Of a DNA stretch of 64,000 bases, positions 33,516 to 41,949 are shown one piece after another. Source of the DNA: Ardenticatenaceae bacterium. GTDB lineage: Bacteria; Chloroflexota; Anaerolineae; Promineifilales; Promineifilaceae. Location: positions 62,001 through 126,000 of the forward strand of contig JACKBX010000007.1 in assembly GCA_020634375.1 (NCBI GenBank), given 5' to 3'. The position numbers and the translations under genes were made by a program. The notes under the pieces were generated by a model, which worked only from the letters and a program-made list of their open reading frames with translations, ran no database searches and was not told the origin of the DNA. How positions within the stretch are numbered: the stretch's first letter is position 1; every line of letters begins with the position of its first letter.

Positions 33516-35423
33516 ATGAATCACCGTACAACCATCATCGTTTTTACCCTGTTTCTACTGCTCACAGCTTCATTTTGGGGCGCAGCGCCTGTGGCTGCGC
33601 AGCAAGATGCGCTAACCATGAACCCATCTGAACTGGAAGCGTTTATGGATGGCATGATGGCGGCTCAAATGACGACCAACCATGTCCCCGGCGCGGTTGT
33701 GGTCGTGGTGCAGGATGGCGAGGTTTTCTTTGCCAAAGGGTATGGCTACGCCGACCTGGAATCGCTGACGCCGGTTGACCCGCAAACCACGCTGTTCCGC
33801 CCCGGCTCAGTCTCGAAATTATTTGTGTGGACGGCCGTTATGCAGCTCGTCGAGCAGGGCAAACTGTCGCTGGACGCGGATGTGAACGAGTATCTGGACT
33901 TCACCATTCCCGCCAGCTTTGCCCAACCCATCACCCTGAAAAACCTGATGGCGCACACGCCAGGTTTTGAGGATTCAGGCGAAGGTCTGTTCAAAACCAA
34001 TCCCGATGAAGTGGCGACACTGGAAGAAATGCTGAAAAACCACATTCCGGCGCGGGTTTTTCCGCCGGGAGAAGTGGGCGCATATTCCAATTATGGCACG
34101 GCGCTGGCCGGGTATATCGTGGAGCGTGTGTCGGGGATGCCCTTTTATGCCTATGTTGAACAAAACATTTTTGCGCCGCTGGGGATGACGCAAGCCACGT
34201 TTCGCCAACCGCTGCCGCCAGAGTTGGCCGGGGAGATGGCGAGCGGCTACAATTATGTCAATGGCGGCTATGTGCAGGGTGGTTTTGAATATGTCGTGGC
34301 CTATCCGGCCGGCTCTTTGAGCGCGACGGGGTTGGAGATGGCGAAGTTTATGACGGCACATTTGCAGAACGGCCGTTACGCCAACGCCCAAATCCTCAAC
34401 GAAGACACGGCGCAATTGATGCACAGCCAACTCTACGCGCCCGACCCGCGCATGGATGGCATGGCCTATGGCTTCTTTGAAAACACCATCAACGGCCAGC
34501 GCGTCATTTCGCACAATGGCGACACGCTGTTGTTCCATACCGGCCTCTACTTGATACCGGAGCAAAACTTGGGGCTGTACATTTCCACCAATGCCACCGG
34601 CGGCGCAAGTGTGCCCGATGCCGTTGCTATGGCGTTTGCCGACCATTATTTCCCGGCGGCGGAAACGGCCGTGCCCACACCCCCATCCGATTTTGCCACG
34701 CGCATTCCCCAGTACACGGGCAGCTATTACTACGCCCGCAGCAACTTCAGCGGATACGAGAAGTTTCTCTCGCTGCTGGCCCCGGTTGCGGTGAGCGTAG
34801 ATGAAAATAACCATGTGTTGGTTACGCTGGAAGGGGAAACGCGCCAATATGTGGAGGTGGAACCGGGCTTGCTGCAAGGCGTGGATGACCCGGATCGGGA
34901 GATCGTGTTGAAGGAGGATGGGGACGGCCGTATCACCCTCTCGCCGCCCATTCCCTTCGTCTTCATCAAAGCCCGCTGGTACGAAAACCCCAATTTGCAC
35001 CTGCTGATTTTGCTCGGCGGCGCGGCCATTTTCCTGTTCACGATGCTGAGTTGGTTCAGGGCCTTTGTGGCCGGAATGGTGAAGAAGGAAAAACAGCCTA
35101 TGTTGGCGCGGCTGGCCCGCTTCACCGCCAGTTTATTTGGCCTGGCATACTGGCTGTTTCTGCTCATATGGCTGGCGCTTTTAAGCGATGTGAACCCCGC
35201 TTTTGGCGTCCCTAATCTGTTTCTTGGCACGCCTGACTGGTTACAATCGGCGGCGGCGCTGCCTGTGTTGGCCGGGATTTTGGGGGTGGCGATGGTGGGG
35301 TGGACGGCCGTTGCCTGGCGCAAACGCTTTTGGTCGGTCGGCACGCGCCTCTTTTATTCCTTTTTAACGGTTTGGGGATTGGCCTTGCTCTGGTCGCTGC
35401 ACACCTGGAACTTTTTGCTGTAG
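33516..35423 (+). CDS. Secreted/membrane serine hydrolase, class C beta-lactamase fold
   Basis: A 635-residue protein. A signal peptide ends near residue 28 (VAAQQ). The hydrolase domain (about 35-390) has the SVSK motif with the catalytic serine, the YSNYG tyrosine motif and a late HNGDTLLFHTG. About 100 linker residues follow, then four hydrophobic segments (from NLHLLILLGGAAIFLF) that anchor the C-terminus. Family members are peptidases, esterases or penicillin-binding-like enzymes; the substrate is not predictable. The ATG at 33516 follows GAGGAA. Convergent with the PepSY gene, with a perfect hairpin between them. Confidence 0.9.
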   Translation: MNHRTTIIVFTLFLLLTASFWGAAPVAAQQDALTMNPSELEAFMDGMMAAQMTTNHVPGAVVVVVQDGEVFFAKGYGYADLESLTPVDPQTTLFRPGSVSKLFVWTAVMQLVEQGKLSLDADVNEYLDFTIPASFAQPITLKNLMAHTPGFEDSGEGLFKTNPDEVATLEEMLKNHIPARVFPPGEVGAYSNYGTALAGYIVERVSGMPFYAYVEQNIFAPLGMTQATFRQPLPPELAGEMASGYNYVNGGYVQGGFEYVVAYPAGSLSATGLEMAKFMTAHLQNGRYANAQILNEDTAQLMHSQLYAPDPRMDGMAYGFFENTINGQRVISHNGDTLLFHTGLYLIPEQNLGLYISTNATGGASVPDAVAMAFADHYFPAAETAVPTPPSDFATRIPQYTGSYYYARSNFSGYEKFLSLLAPVAVSVDENNHVLVTLEGETRQYVEVEPGLLQGVDDPDREIVLKEDGDGRITLSPPIPFVFIKARWYENPNLHLLILLGGAAIFLFTMLSWFRAFVAGMVKKEKQPMLARLARFTASLFGLAYWLFLLIWLALLSDVNPAFGVPNLFLGTPDWLQSAAALPVLAGILGVAMVGWTAVAWRKRFWSVGTRLFYSFLTVWGLALLWSLHTWNFLL

Positions 35424-35435
35424 GGCGGGTAAGCG

Positions 35436-35468
35436 AGATTGGTTCAATCTTGAAGATTGAACCAATCT
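35436..35468. terminator. Perfect hairpin between convergent genes (AGATTGGTTCAATCTT family)
   Basis: AGATTGGTTCAATCTT and AAGATTGAACCAATCT are perfect complements around one base. Being between convergent genes it may act as a terminator, although no long T run follows; it is also a member of a dispersed hairpin family. Confidence 0.6.
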
Positions 35469-35480
35469 TATGTTATTGCC

Positions 35481-35843
35481 TTAATCTTCGTGGCCGAGTA
35501 TGTTGAAGTTTTCGTCGAGGTGAACGTCTACTTGACGGCCGTTCTCCTTCGTAATCTCCACTTCATAATACCCTTCCTCGTCGCCCACTTCCGTCTCCGT
35601 CACGCGCCCTTCGCCGATGTAGTTCAGGGCGGCGGCGCTGGCCTGCTCCAGAGCAGCGCCGGTGATGGGTACATCCGGCCCTTCGTTGGCGTCGTCGGCG
35701 TCGTGCGTTTCAACTTCACCCGCATCGCCATTGGCAGACTGCGCCAGCGCGGGCGAGCCATTAAAAACGCCAACGGCCACCGCGCCCAACAAGAGAACCG
35801 CTAGAACGGCCGTAATCATCCATCGTTTTTTCGTTTTCATCAT
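35481..35843 (-). CDS. Exported PepSY-domain protein
   Basis: A 120-residue protein. A signal peptide or anchor spans residues 8-35 (ITAVLAVLLLGAVAVGVF), an acidic linker follows, and the rest is one PepSY-like domain, with ITGAALEQASAAALNYIGEG and YYEVEITKENGRQVDVHLDENF. PepSY domains are thought to inhibit or modulate peptidases outside the cell. Two ATGs are adjacent; the first (35843) is better spaced from AAGGA. A hairpin (35869-35901) lies just upstream. Confidence 0.85.
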   Translation of the reverse strand: MMKTKKRWMITAVLAVLLLGAVAVGVFNGSPALAQSANGDAGEVETHDADDANEGPDVPITGAALEQASAAALNYIGEGRVTETEVGDEEGYYEVEITKENGRQVDVHLDENFNILGHED

Positions 35844-35868
35844 AATCACCATCCTTTGGTCTATTATA

Positions 35869-35901
35869 AGATTGGTTCAATTTTGAAAATTAAACCAATC
35901 T
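35869..35901. repeat. AGATTGGTTCAATTTT hairpin element
   Basis: Arms of 16 bases with one mismatch around a single base. Same family as 35436-35468; here it lies upstream of the PepSY gene. Confidence 0.75.
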
Positions 35902-35971
35902 GACAAGTTACTATAGCGTTCAGATTAACAGCCGACTTTAAGAAAACGATGAAATGGATTTAAGAACGAGC

Positions 35972-36010
35972 TTGACAAAACTGCCGCTTGTGACTACCCT
36001 GTAGCCACAA
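35972..36010 (+). promoter_or_regulatory. Promoter and palindromic operator of the toxin-antitoxin pair
   Basis: TTGACA (35972-35977) is followed after 17 bases by TACCCT (35995-36000). The -10 sits in a 23-base palindrome, TTGTGACTAC-CCT-GTAGCCACAA (35988-36010, one mismatch), as expected for autorepression by the antitoxin. Confidence 0.7.
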
Positions 36011-36024
36011 ATGGGAGAAAGATT

Positions 36025-36315
36025 ATGGCACAAGAAATTGGTATACGAGAACTGAAAAATCAAACGTCTAACATTGTGCGTCAGGTACGTGAACAAGCGA
36101 TGGAATATGTAATTACCCATCATGGTCAACCCGTTGCCATCCTGCGCCCAATCCAGGCAAACGATACAGAAGCGTTACAAAAACAAAAATCGTTGGCAGC
36201 GATGGAGAATTTATTGGAACTGGGCGCAAAGCTGGCAAAGGGCAACCCAATGGCAAAATCAGCGGTGGAAATTCTGGCCGAAATGAGAGAGGAGGAAAGC
36301 CAATGGCCGTTGTAG
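36025..36315 (+). CDS. Antitoxin of the Phd/YefM family
   Basis: A 96-residue protein whose N-terminus MAQEIGIRELKNQTSNIVRQV and the following YVITHHGQPVAILRP are the standard Phd/YefM DNA-binding fold. The C-terminal tail (residues 50-96) is charged and helical, as needed to wrap the toxin. It overlaps the toxin start by 13 bases, the usual order for such pairs. Such antitoxins bind the operator before their own gene; a fitting palindrome is present. Confidence 0.92.
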   Translation: MAQEIGIRELKNQTSNIVRQVREQAMEYVITHHGQPVAILRPIQANDTEALQKQKSLAAMENLLELGAKLAKGNPMAKSAVEILAEMREEESQWPL

Positions 36316-36707
36316 ATGCCAGCGTTATTCTGTCCGGTATGCTTCCCAACGACCCGCGTCATGAAGCCAGTAAAGCGTGGCTGATCGCTCTAGCCAGTTC
36401 AGGAGACTGTTTTTCAGCGCCCGCCATACTCCTCAGCGAGGTAGCGGCTCCTCTTAGCCGCGCTTATAACTTGCCAGAAATAGCCAAAGAGGTTGTGCAA
36501 ACGTTGGCAACAGCCCCCTTTGCTAAAATTGTCCCCGTTTCCATGCCGTTGGCGAATAGAGCGGCGGTTATTGCGGCTGATTATCAAATCAGGGGGTGTG
36601 ATGCTGTTTATGTGGCATTGGCTGAAGCGTTGGGGGAAAAGTTAATCACGCTGGACAAGCAGCAGGGCGAACGGGCTAGAGATGTTGTGGAAATCTTTCA
36701 AATTTGA
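36303..36707 (+). CDS. PIN-domain toxin (VapC-like ribonuclease)
   Basis: A 134-residue PIN domain. Acidic metal-binding residues are visible in VVDASVILS (D5), in the SEVAAPLSRA helix and in GCDAVYVALAEAL and LITLDKQQ near the C-terminus. VapC toxins cut specific RNAs and are held inactive by the antitoxin encoded just upstream. The last 10 bases overlap the end of the histidine kinase gene on the other strand. Confidence 0.92.
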   Translation: MAVVDASVILSGMLPNDPRHEASKAWLIALASSGDCFSAPAILLSEVAAPLSRAYNLPEIAKEVVQTLATAPFAKIVPVSMPLANRAAVIAADYQIRGCDAVYVALAEALGEKLITLDKQQGERARDVVEIFQI

Positions 36708-38089
36708 GTGACAGGTAAGTGGATGGTGAAGGTTGTGCCCTGCCCTACTTCGCTGTGGACGGTGAGACGGCCGTCATGCTTCCGCACAATCTCATGAGCA
36801 ATCGCCAACCCCAGCCCGGCGCCGCCCGGCCCTGCGCCGCGCCCCCGGCTGCCCTCAACACGGTAAAAACGCTCAAAAAGGTGCGGCAAATGCTCTGGCG
36901 GGATGCCAGGGCCGCTGTCGCTGATGGCAATGGCAACGGCCGTTTCCGTCTTTTGCGCGGTGATGGCGATACGGCCGTGCCCCGGCGTATATTTCACGGC
37001 ATTGTCCAGCAAATTGAGAAACAGGCGGATAAGCAAATCCATATCCCCGTGCAGCGTCAGCCCGGCAGGGATGTCTTCGGTGAGGGTGATGGATTTGGCG
37101 GCGGCTAACGGCCGTATCTGATCCACCACCGCCCCCAAAAAATCCCCCACATCAATGCGCTCCATCGTTCGCGCCATCCGCCCCTGATCCAGCCGCGCCA
37201 TGAAAAGCAGATCGCCGCTCAAGCGAATCAGCCGGTCAACCTGCTGCTCCATCTCTTGCAATGTCTCCACATAGGCTTGCGGCGGGCGCGATTGGCTGAG
37301 GGTGACGCCAATGCGCCCCTTCAACGCCGCCAACGGCGTGCGCAGTTCGTGCGCCGCGTCGCCGGTGAACTGGCGCTCACGCTCAAACGCCGTTTGCAGG
37401 CGGTCGAGCATCGTGTCAAAGGTCTGCGCCAATCGCCCCACCTCGTCCGCCGGCCCTTCGTAGGCAATGCGCTGGTTCAGATCGCTGGCAGTGATGGTTT
37501 GCGCCGTGCGCGTCATGCGGTCAATGGGATGCAGGGCGCGTCCGGCCATAAAAAAGCCGCCGATTCCGGCCAAAACCAATACCAACGGCCCGCCAACAAA
37601 CATCAGCGTGAGCAAACTGTCCAATACATCGTTGACGGGATCCATGTCGCCAATGACCTGCAGCCATCCGGCGGTATCCCCGGCGCGGATGGGCTGGCTG
37701 AGGACGCGCCAGTTGTCATCGCCGGAGAAATAGGTGGCGGGGTCGGGTTGTGGCGGCCAAAAGAGGGGGGTGAGTACGGCCGTGCCCGCCCTGTCCCAAA
37801 CCTGCCCATCTTCGCCCGCCAGATACACGGCAAAATCCCCTTCTGCGGCGGCGCGTTCGGGCAAACTGAGCGCATCCTGAAATGCTAACTGCCCCTCCTC
37901 ATCCACAACGAGCATTTGCGTGGCGACCAATTGCAATGAAGCGTCCAATTGTTTCAGCAAATTAGCGCGTAATTGCAGGTACAAAAAGATAGCAAACAGC
38001 AGCAAAATGACGCCGAGCGTCAGCAAATACCAGAGGGTGAGGCGATATTGTAGGGGGAGTTGAGACGGCCGTATGCGCGATTTTTTCAT
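36698..38089 (-). CDS. Sensor histidine kinase
   Basis: A 463-residue two-component kinase. Two transmembrane helices (about 17-40 and 165-190) enclose an extracytoplasmic sensor of about 125 residues; a HAMP linker follows. The phosphoacceptor helix is DAAHELRTPLAALKGRI, and the ATPase has the N box LLDNAVKYTPGHGRI, the G1 box DSGPGIPPEHL and the G2 box GGAGLGLAI. It lies 69 bases after the response regulator gene and is transcribed with it. The signal sensed is unknown. The ATG at 38089 (MKKSRIRPSQ) is taken because upstream residues come from a heptamer repeat. Confidence 0.94.
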   Translation of the reverse strand: MKKSRIRPSQLPLQYRLTLWYLLTLGVILLLFAIFLYLQLRANLLKQLDASLQLVATQMLVVDEEGQLAFQDALSLPERAAAEGDFAVYLAGEDGQVWDRAGTAVLTPLFWPPQPDPATYFSGDDNWRVLSQPIRAGDTAGWLQVIGDMDPVNDVLDSLLTLMFVGGPLVLVLAGIGGFFMAGRALHPIDRMTRTAQTITASDLNQRIAYEGPADEVGRLAQTFDTMLDRLQTAFERERQFTGDAAHELRTPLAALKGRIGVTLSQSRPPQAYVETLQEMEQQVDRLIRLSGDLLFMARLDQGRMARTMERIDVGDFLGAVVDQIRPLAAAKSITLTEDIPAGLTLHGDMDLLIRLFLNLLDNAVKYTPGHGRIAITAQKTETAVAIAISDSGPGIPPEHLPHLFERFYRVEGSRGRGAGPGGAGLGLAIAHEIVRKHDGRLTVHSEVGQGTTFTIHLPVTQI

Positions 38090-38104
38090 AAGAAATTGGT
38101 GTGA

Positions 38105-38158
38105 ACAGTAATCAGTTGGATTACTGACCACTGATTACTGAATACTGACCACTACTCT
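38105..38158. repeat. AATCAGT/ATTACTG heptamer repeat between the two-component genes
   Basis: CAGTAATCAGTTGGATTACTG and further ATTACTGAATACTGACC units fill the gap between regulator and kinase and can fold back. Confidence 0.75.
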
Positions 38159-38827
38159 CTACTCTCCAATCCGGTAGCCTACGCCGCGAATGGTTGTAAT
38201 CAGCGGCTGGTCGCTGTCTTTGTCAATTTTGCGGCGCAGGTAGCCAATGTACACATCTACGACGTTGGACTCGTTGTAAAAATCGAAGTTCCAAACGTGT
38301 TCGCCAATTTGGGTGCGGGTAAGCACCTGGTGGGGATGGCGCATGAGGTATTCCAGCACGGCATACTCGCGGGGGCTGAGTTCGATGGGGTTCCCGCCCC
38401 GTTTCACTTCTCGCCTGGCTGTATCCATCGCCAAATCCGCCACCTGAATGACTGTGCCTGTTTGCAGCGGCGGCCGTCGCAGCAGCGCCCGCACCCGTGC
38501 CAGCAGTTCGGGGAAGGCGAATGGCTTGACCAAATAGTCGTCGGCCCCGGCGTCCAGGCCGCTTACGCGGTCGTCTACTGTGTCGCGGGCGGTGAGCATG
38601 AGGGTGGGTGTCTTGTGCCCCTGGCGGCGCAGTTCGCGCAGCAGCTCTAGCCCGTTCATCCCCGGCAGCATGATGTCGAGAATGTAGGCATCGTATTCGG
38701 CGGTGAGGGCGTAGTCTAGGGCGGTACGGCCGTTCTCCACCAAATCCACCGCATACCCGGCCTCCGTCAGCCCTTGCTGCACAAATTTAGCAATACTCGG
38801 TTCATCCTCTACGACTAATACACGCAT
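38159..38827 (-). CDS. OmpR-family response regulator
   Basis: A 222-residue regulator. The receiver has the acidic pair VVEDE, the phosphorylated aspartate in YILDIMLPGMNG and the lysine in LVKPF; the winged-helix effector runs from VADLAMDTARREV to TIRGVGYRIGE. Partner of the histidine kinase downstream. The ATG at 38827 has GAGGAG about 6 bases upstream; the open frame extends further into a hairpin that I treat as leader. Confidence 0.95.
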   Translation of the reverse strand: MRVLVVEDEPSIAKFVQQGLTEAGYAVDLVENGRTALDYALTAEYDAYILDIMLPGMNGLELLRELRRQGHKTPTLMLTARDTVDDRVSGLDAGADDYLVKPFAFPELLARVRALLRRPPLQTGTVIQVADLAMDTARREVKRGGNPIELSPREYAVLEYLMRHPHQVLTRTQIGEHVWNFDFYNESNVVDVYIGYLRRKIDKDSDQPLITTIRGVGYRIGE

Positions 38828-38842
38828 AGCTGCTCCTCTACA

Positions 38843-38877
38843 GAGATTTGTCAAATCTTTGAGATTTGACAAATCTC
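38843..38877. repeat. Perfect hairpin in the response-regulator leader
   Basis: GAGATTTGTCAAATCT and AGATTTGACAAATCTC pair perfectly around TTG, ending 15 bases before the start codon and just outside the ribosome-binding site. It could affect translation or be another repeat element. Confidence 0.75.
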
Positions 38878-39074
38878 CACTCTTCACTGGCGTCTAGTGT
38901 ACCATTGCTGCTTAAGAAAATGATGAAACCATGTACTGCTGTCGTGGTAGAATGGGGCACAATTCCAAAACTGGAAAGCAAAACAGATTGACCGCGACAG
39001 GTGCAGCAATTGACGATATTTTCTTTGCGCTCTTCGCGCCCTTTGCGGTAATTGAAAAAGGAAAAAATCCATTC

Positions 39075-39512
39075 ATGAAACCAAGCGCAACACCATTCCC
39101 CCACACCACGCGGATCGAGGTGGCATTTCGAGATATTGATGCGATGGGGCACGTAAACAATGCCGTCTATCTCAGCTATTTGGAGACGGCGCGTATCAAG
39201 TTTATGACCACGCTGCAAGAGGTGGGTCACTTACGTGAACTGCCCATCATTTTGGCAGAAGCAACGGTGCGCTATCTGTCGCCAGCCCTGTTTGGCGAGA
39301 TGCTGTTGATTGGCACGGGGGTTTCCCGCCTGGGGAATAAGAGTTTTGATATGTTGCACGAGATTGTGGTGGAGAACGGCCGTCTCATTGCCACAGCCCG
39401 CTCAGTCTTAGTGATGTATGATTACGTTAGCGAGAAAACCTTTCCCATCCCCGACAAGTTTCGCCAACAACTAACTACAATGCAGAATGACTGGCAGTCG
39501 CCGGATTGGTAA
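39075..39512 (+). CDS. Acyl-CoA thioesterase (hotdog fold)
   Basis: A 145-residue single hotdog domain of the 4-hydroxybenzoyl-CoA thioesterase type. FRDIDAMGHVNNAVYLSYLETAR contains the usual active-site aspartate and the HVNNxxY signature. Such proteins cleave acyl-CoA thioesters in the cytoplasm; the acyl chain is not predictable. The ATG at 39075 (MKPSATPFPHTTRIEV) is preferred, since upstream codons do not resemble the family. Confidence 0.92.
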   Translation: MKPSATPFPHTTRIEVAFRDIDAMGHVNNAVYLSYLETARIKFMTTLQEVGHLRELPIILAEATVRYLSPALFGEMLLIGTGVSRLGNKSFDMLHEIVVENGRLIATARSVLVMYDYVSEKTFPIPDKFRQQLTTMQNDWQSPDW

Positions 39513-39530
39513 AACCCCCTAAAACCCAAA

Positions 39531-39560
39531 AAGGGCGGTCACATATGTGCCACCCTTCTT
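39531..39560 (+). terminator. Terminator-like hairpin after the thioesterase gene
   Basis: AAGGG/CCCTT with an inner CACATATGTG palindrome, followed by CTTCTT-like bases. Moderate match to an intrinsic terminator. Confidence 0.5.
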
Positions 39561-39693
39561 GGATTCCCACTATTTCCCACTGAACCGCGCATTTCAGCGC
39601 AAGCCTGTTAACAGTATAGGGAAAACAAGCTGTTAATCATATGGTTAAGTTACCAGAATTGCAGAACATTTCTTTTGTAAGATGTGTACAATG

Positions 39694-39699
39694 TATAAT
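39694..39699 (+). promoter_or_regulatory. -10 box of the slipin gene
   Basis: A perfect TATAAT about 58 bases before the start of the slipin gene. The -35 region (TCTTTT) is poor. Confidence 0.4.
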
Positions 39700-39756
39700 G
39701 ATTAAAGCGTATGCAAACTCAAACATCTGTTACAAACAAGCCAAAAGGAGATAATC

Positions 39757-40536
39757 ATGAATAACTTACTCGCAGGCTTATTACCATTGCTTTGCTTTGT
39801 GGGCGTTGGTGCAATTGGCCTCATTGCTGCTTCTGTACGCATCGTACAAGAGTACGAACGCGGCGTCATTTTCCGTTTGGGGCGTGTCATGGGCGCAAAA
39901 GGCCCAGGCCTCTTCTTCATTATCCCCATCGTAGACCGCATGTTCAAAGTAGATTTGCGAACTGTGACCCTGGATGTTCCAGCTCAAGAAGCAATCACCG
40001 CCGATAATGTAACCGTAAAGGTCAATGCCGTCGTCTACTTCCGCGTTATTAACCCGGTTGATGCGGTTATCCAGATCGAAGACTACCGTCGTGCCACCTG
40101 GCAAATTGCCCAAACCAGTTTGCGTAATGTCATCGGGCAGTCCAGCCTGGATCAGCTCTTACAAGAACGCGAAACCATCAACGAAACCTTGCAGCATATC
40201 ATTGATGAAGCCACAGAGCCTTGGGGGGTCAAAGTTTCCATTGTTGAAATCAAGGATGTGGAACTCAACTCACAAATGGTGCGTGCGATGGCGCGTCAGG
40301 CAGAAGCTGAACGGGAACGCCGCGCCAAAGTCATCCACGCCGAAGGTGAATTCCAGGCTTCTACACAGCTAGCAGAAGCCGCCCGCGTCATTGCTACGGA
40401 ACCGGGGGCGATGACACTGCGCTATTTACAAACCCTAGTGGAAATTGGCGTCGAACAAAACACAACAACCATTTTCCCTGTACCCGTGGATTTGATAACA
40501 GGTTTGCTTAATAAACCAGAGAAAAGTAACGAGTAG
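39757..40536 (+). CDS. Slipin/stomatin-like SPFH protein
   Basis: A 259-residue protein of the prohibitin/stomatin group. One N-terminal membrane segment (about 3-25) is followed by the SPFH/band-7 domain (VRIVQEYERGVIFRLGRVMG through YRRATWQIAQTSLRNVIG) and an alanine/glutamate-rich helix (MARQAEAERERRAKVIHAEG) that drives oligomerisation. It probably organises membrane microdomains. NfeD, often encoded beside slipins, is absent. A strong terminator follows. Its coding sequence contains no ACGGCCGT. Confidence 0.93.
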   Translation: MNNLLAGLLPLLCFVGVGAIGLIAASVRIVQEYERGVIFRLGRVMGAKGPGLFFIIPIVDRMFKVDLRTVTLDVPAQEAITADNVTVKVNAVVYFRVINPVDAVIQIEDYRRATWQIAQTSLRNVIGQSSLDQLLQERETINETLQHIIDEATEPWGVKVSIVEIKDVELNSQMVRAMARQAEAERERRAKVIHAEGEFQASTQLAEAARVIATEPGAMTLRYLQTLVEIGVEQNTTTIFPVPVDLITGLLNKPEKSNE

Positions 40537-40592
40537 CAGTTAGTTGTCAGTGAGAAACCGCTACAACAGCATAAAAGAGAGAGCAGAAGCAA

Positions 40593-40625
40593 AAAAGCCT
40601 CGGCAAAATGCCGAGGCTTTTTTTA
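40593..40625. terminator. Bidirectional intrinsic terminator
   Basis: AAAAGCCTCGGCA and TGCCGAGGCTTTT form a perfect 13-bp stem, with T runs on both strands. It separates the convergent slipin and lipoprotein genes. Confidence 0.92.
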
Positions 40626-40644
40626 TTTGAATATATTGGTGGAG

Positions 40645-41865
40645 TTATTCGCCTGCGGTGAGCGTGACGGAAATGCCGCCAGAATCTTCAGTGTTGATGA
40701 TGAGATTGATAGTATCTGCACCTTCTTGTGTGAAGACTAAAATGGCAGAGCCACTGACGACAAATGACCCATCCTCATCTTTTGTGTAGCCTAAAGCTGC
40801 CAGTTCCGCTTCATAAAAAGAAATGGCATCTTCTAATGTGGCATCGGAGTGATAACTCACGATTCCAGCAAAAGAACTAACTTCGGAAGCATCGTCTAGC
40901 ATGGGATAGTCACTATCTGCCGCAGATGCTTCACATTCGGCGGGAAGCGTGATGTCCAAGGGTTCGTCAATGCTGACTAATGTATATTCAAAGTGGACAG
41001 TTTCTGGTGTGTCTGTGCCGCTTTCACCCATAAAGCTAAACCCACTGCCGGAAACATCCATGACCATGCTGACCAGGTAACCGCCATCTTCGGCAACGTA
41101 GATGTGCCCCTCGGCGTAATCAAACTCCTGTCCAGCTTCTACGTCCATGTTTAGCAGGTCTTGATCAAATGTGTAGTGGCGAACTTCGATGCCGTTGATA
41201 TTTTCGTTGGGGCGTACGCGCTTCACCTGGGAAACATCCATGTCTTCGAGCATGGTGTCCGGGGAGAACGCATCGCTCATATCGGCAAAGGGATCATCTG
41301 TGGTGGCTGGGGATGAGATGCAGCCCAAACCGGGGATGATGGTGTATGATGTATCGCCGATTTGGGTGACACTGATTTGGCCGAAGTCACCCATTTCTTC
41401 TTCAAACCCTTCCATGTTCATGACAAAACTGCTTGTGGGCGGTTCTTTTACGAATTTGATGTCGGCCGTAACAGATTGGACGGATTCTTCGCCTGCGTCG
41501 TTAGTAGTGGTCGTACTAAAGATAAAAACGTAACTATAGCTGTTAAATTGGGACTCATCGGTTATGCTGGCAACGTCTAATGCCTCAATTTCCTCTGTGG
41601 TAGATTCTTCTGCTGCCGGTTCTTCAACCGCCGTTGGCTCTTCTGCTGCTGGCTCTTCTGCCGCAGGTTCTTCTGCTGGTTGGGCGGCTGGCTCCTCGAC
41701 TGTTGTTGATTCTGCATCAGCAGGTGCCTCTGCCGTATTTTCTTGGGTGTTGGCTGGTGTGTCGTTGGTTGTGTTTGCTGTGGTTTCTTCATTTTTGCCG
41801 CCACAAGCGACCAGTAAACCAAGCAGTAAAACCAAGATAGTTAGCCAATACAATTTTTTATGCAT
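40645..41865 (-). CDS. Lipoprotein with Glu/Ala/Pro-rich linker
   Basis: A 406-residue exported lipoprotein. The signal peptide ends at the lipobox LLVAC (cysteine near residue 21). A linker of about 75 residues made of PAAEEPTAEE-like repeats precedes a domain from about residue 98 (DESQFNSYSYVFIFSTTT) that resembles LolA/LppX-type half-barrels of unknown ligand, and a C-terminal segment (SYHSDATLEDAISFYEAELAAL). The fold is inference. Convergent with the slipin gene. No ACGGCCGT occurs in it (a TCGGCCGT is at about 41464). Confidence 0.8.
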   Translation of the reverse strand: MHKKLYWLTILVLLLGLLVACGGKNEETTANTTNDTPANTQENTAEAPADAESTTVEEPAAQPAEEPAAEEPAAEEPTAVEEPAAEESTTEEIEALDVASITDESQFNSYSYVFIFSTTTTNDAGEESVQSVTADIKFVKEPPTSSFVMNMEGFEEEMGDFGQISVTQIGDTSYTIIPGLGCISSPATTDDPFADMSDAFSPDTMLEDMDVSQVKRVRPNENINGIEVRHYTFDQDLLNMDVEAGQEFDYAEGHIYVAEDGGYLVSMVMDVSGSGFSFMGESGTDTPETVHFEYTLVSIDEPLDITLPAECEASAADSDYPMLDDASEVSSFAGIVSYHSDATLEDAISFYEAELAALGYTKDEDGSFVVSGSAILVFTQEGADTINLIINTEDSGGISVTLTAGE

Positions 41866-41949
41866 TTCTTTCTCCTTAAATTAATGATGAAAGGATGACG
41901 TGAAACGCCATCCTTTTGAGGGAATATTAACACTTGTTTCTAGCGTGTG

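Noticed and set aside
33975..35000. A 341-codon open frame on the minus strand opposite the serine hydrolase gene
   Set aside because: Arg/His-rich composition and complete overlap with a gene that has clear catalytic motifs.
38888..39074. A longer N-terminus for the acyl-CoA thioesterase
   Set aside because: The frame is open upstream, but those residues are Cys/Arg-rich, unlike the family, and the family start aligns with the ATG at 39075.
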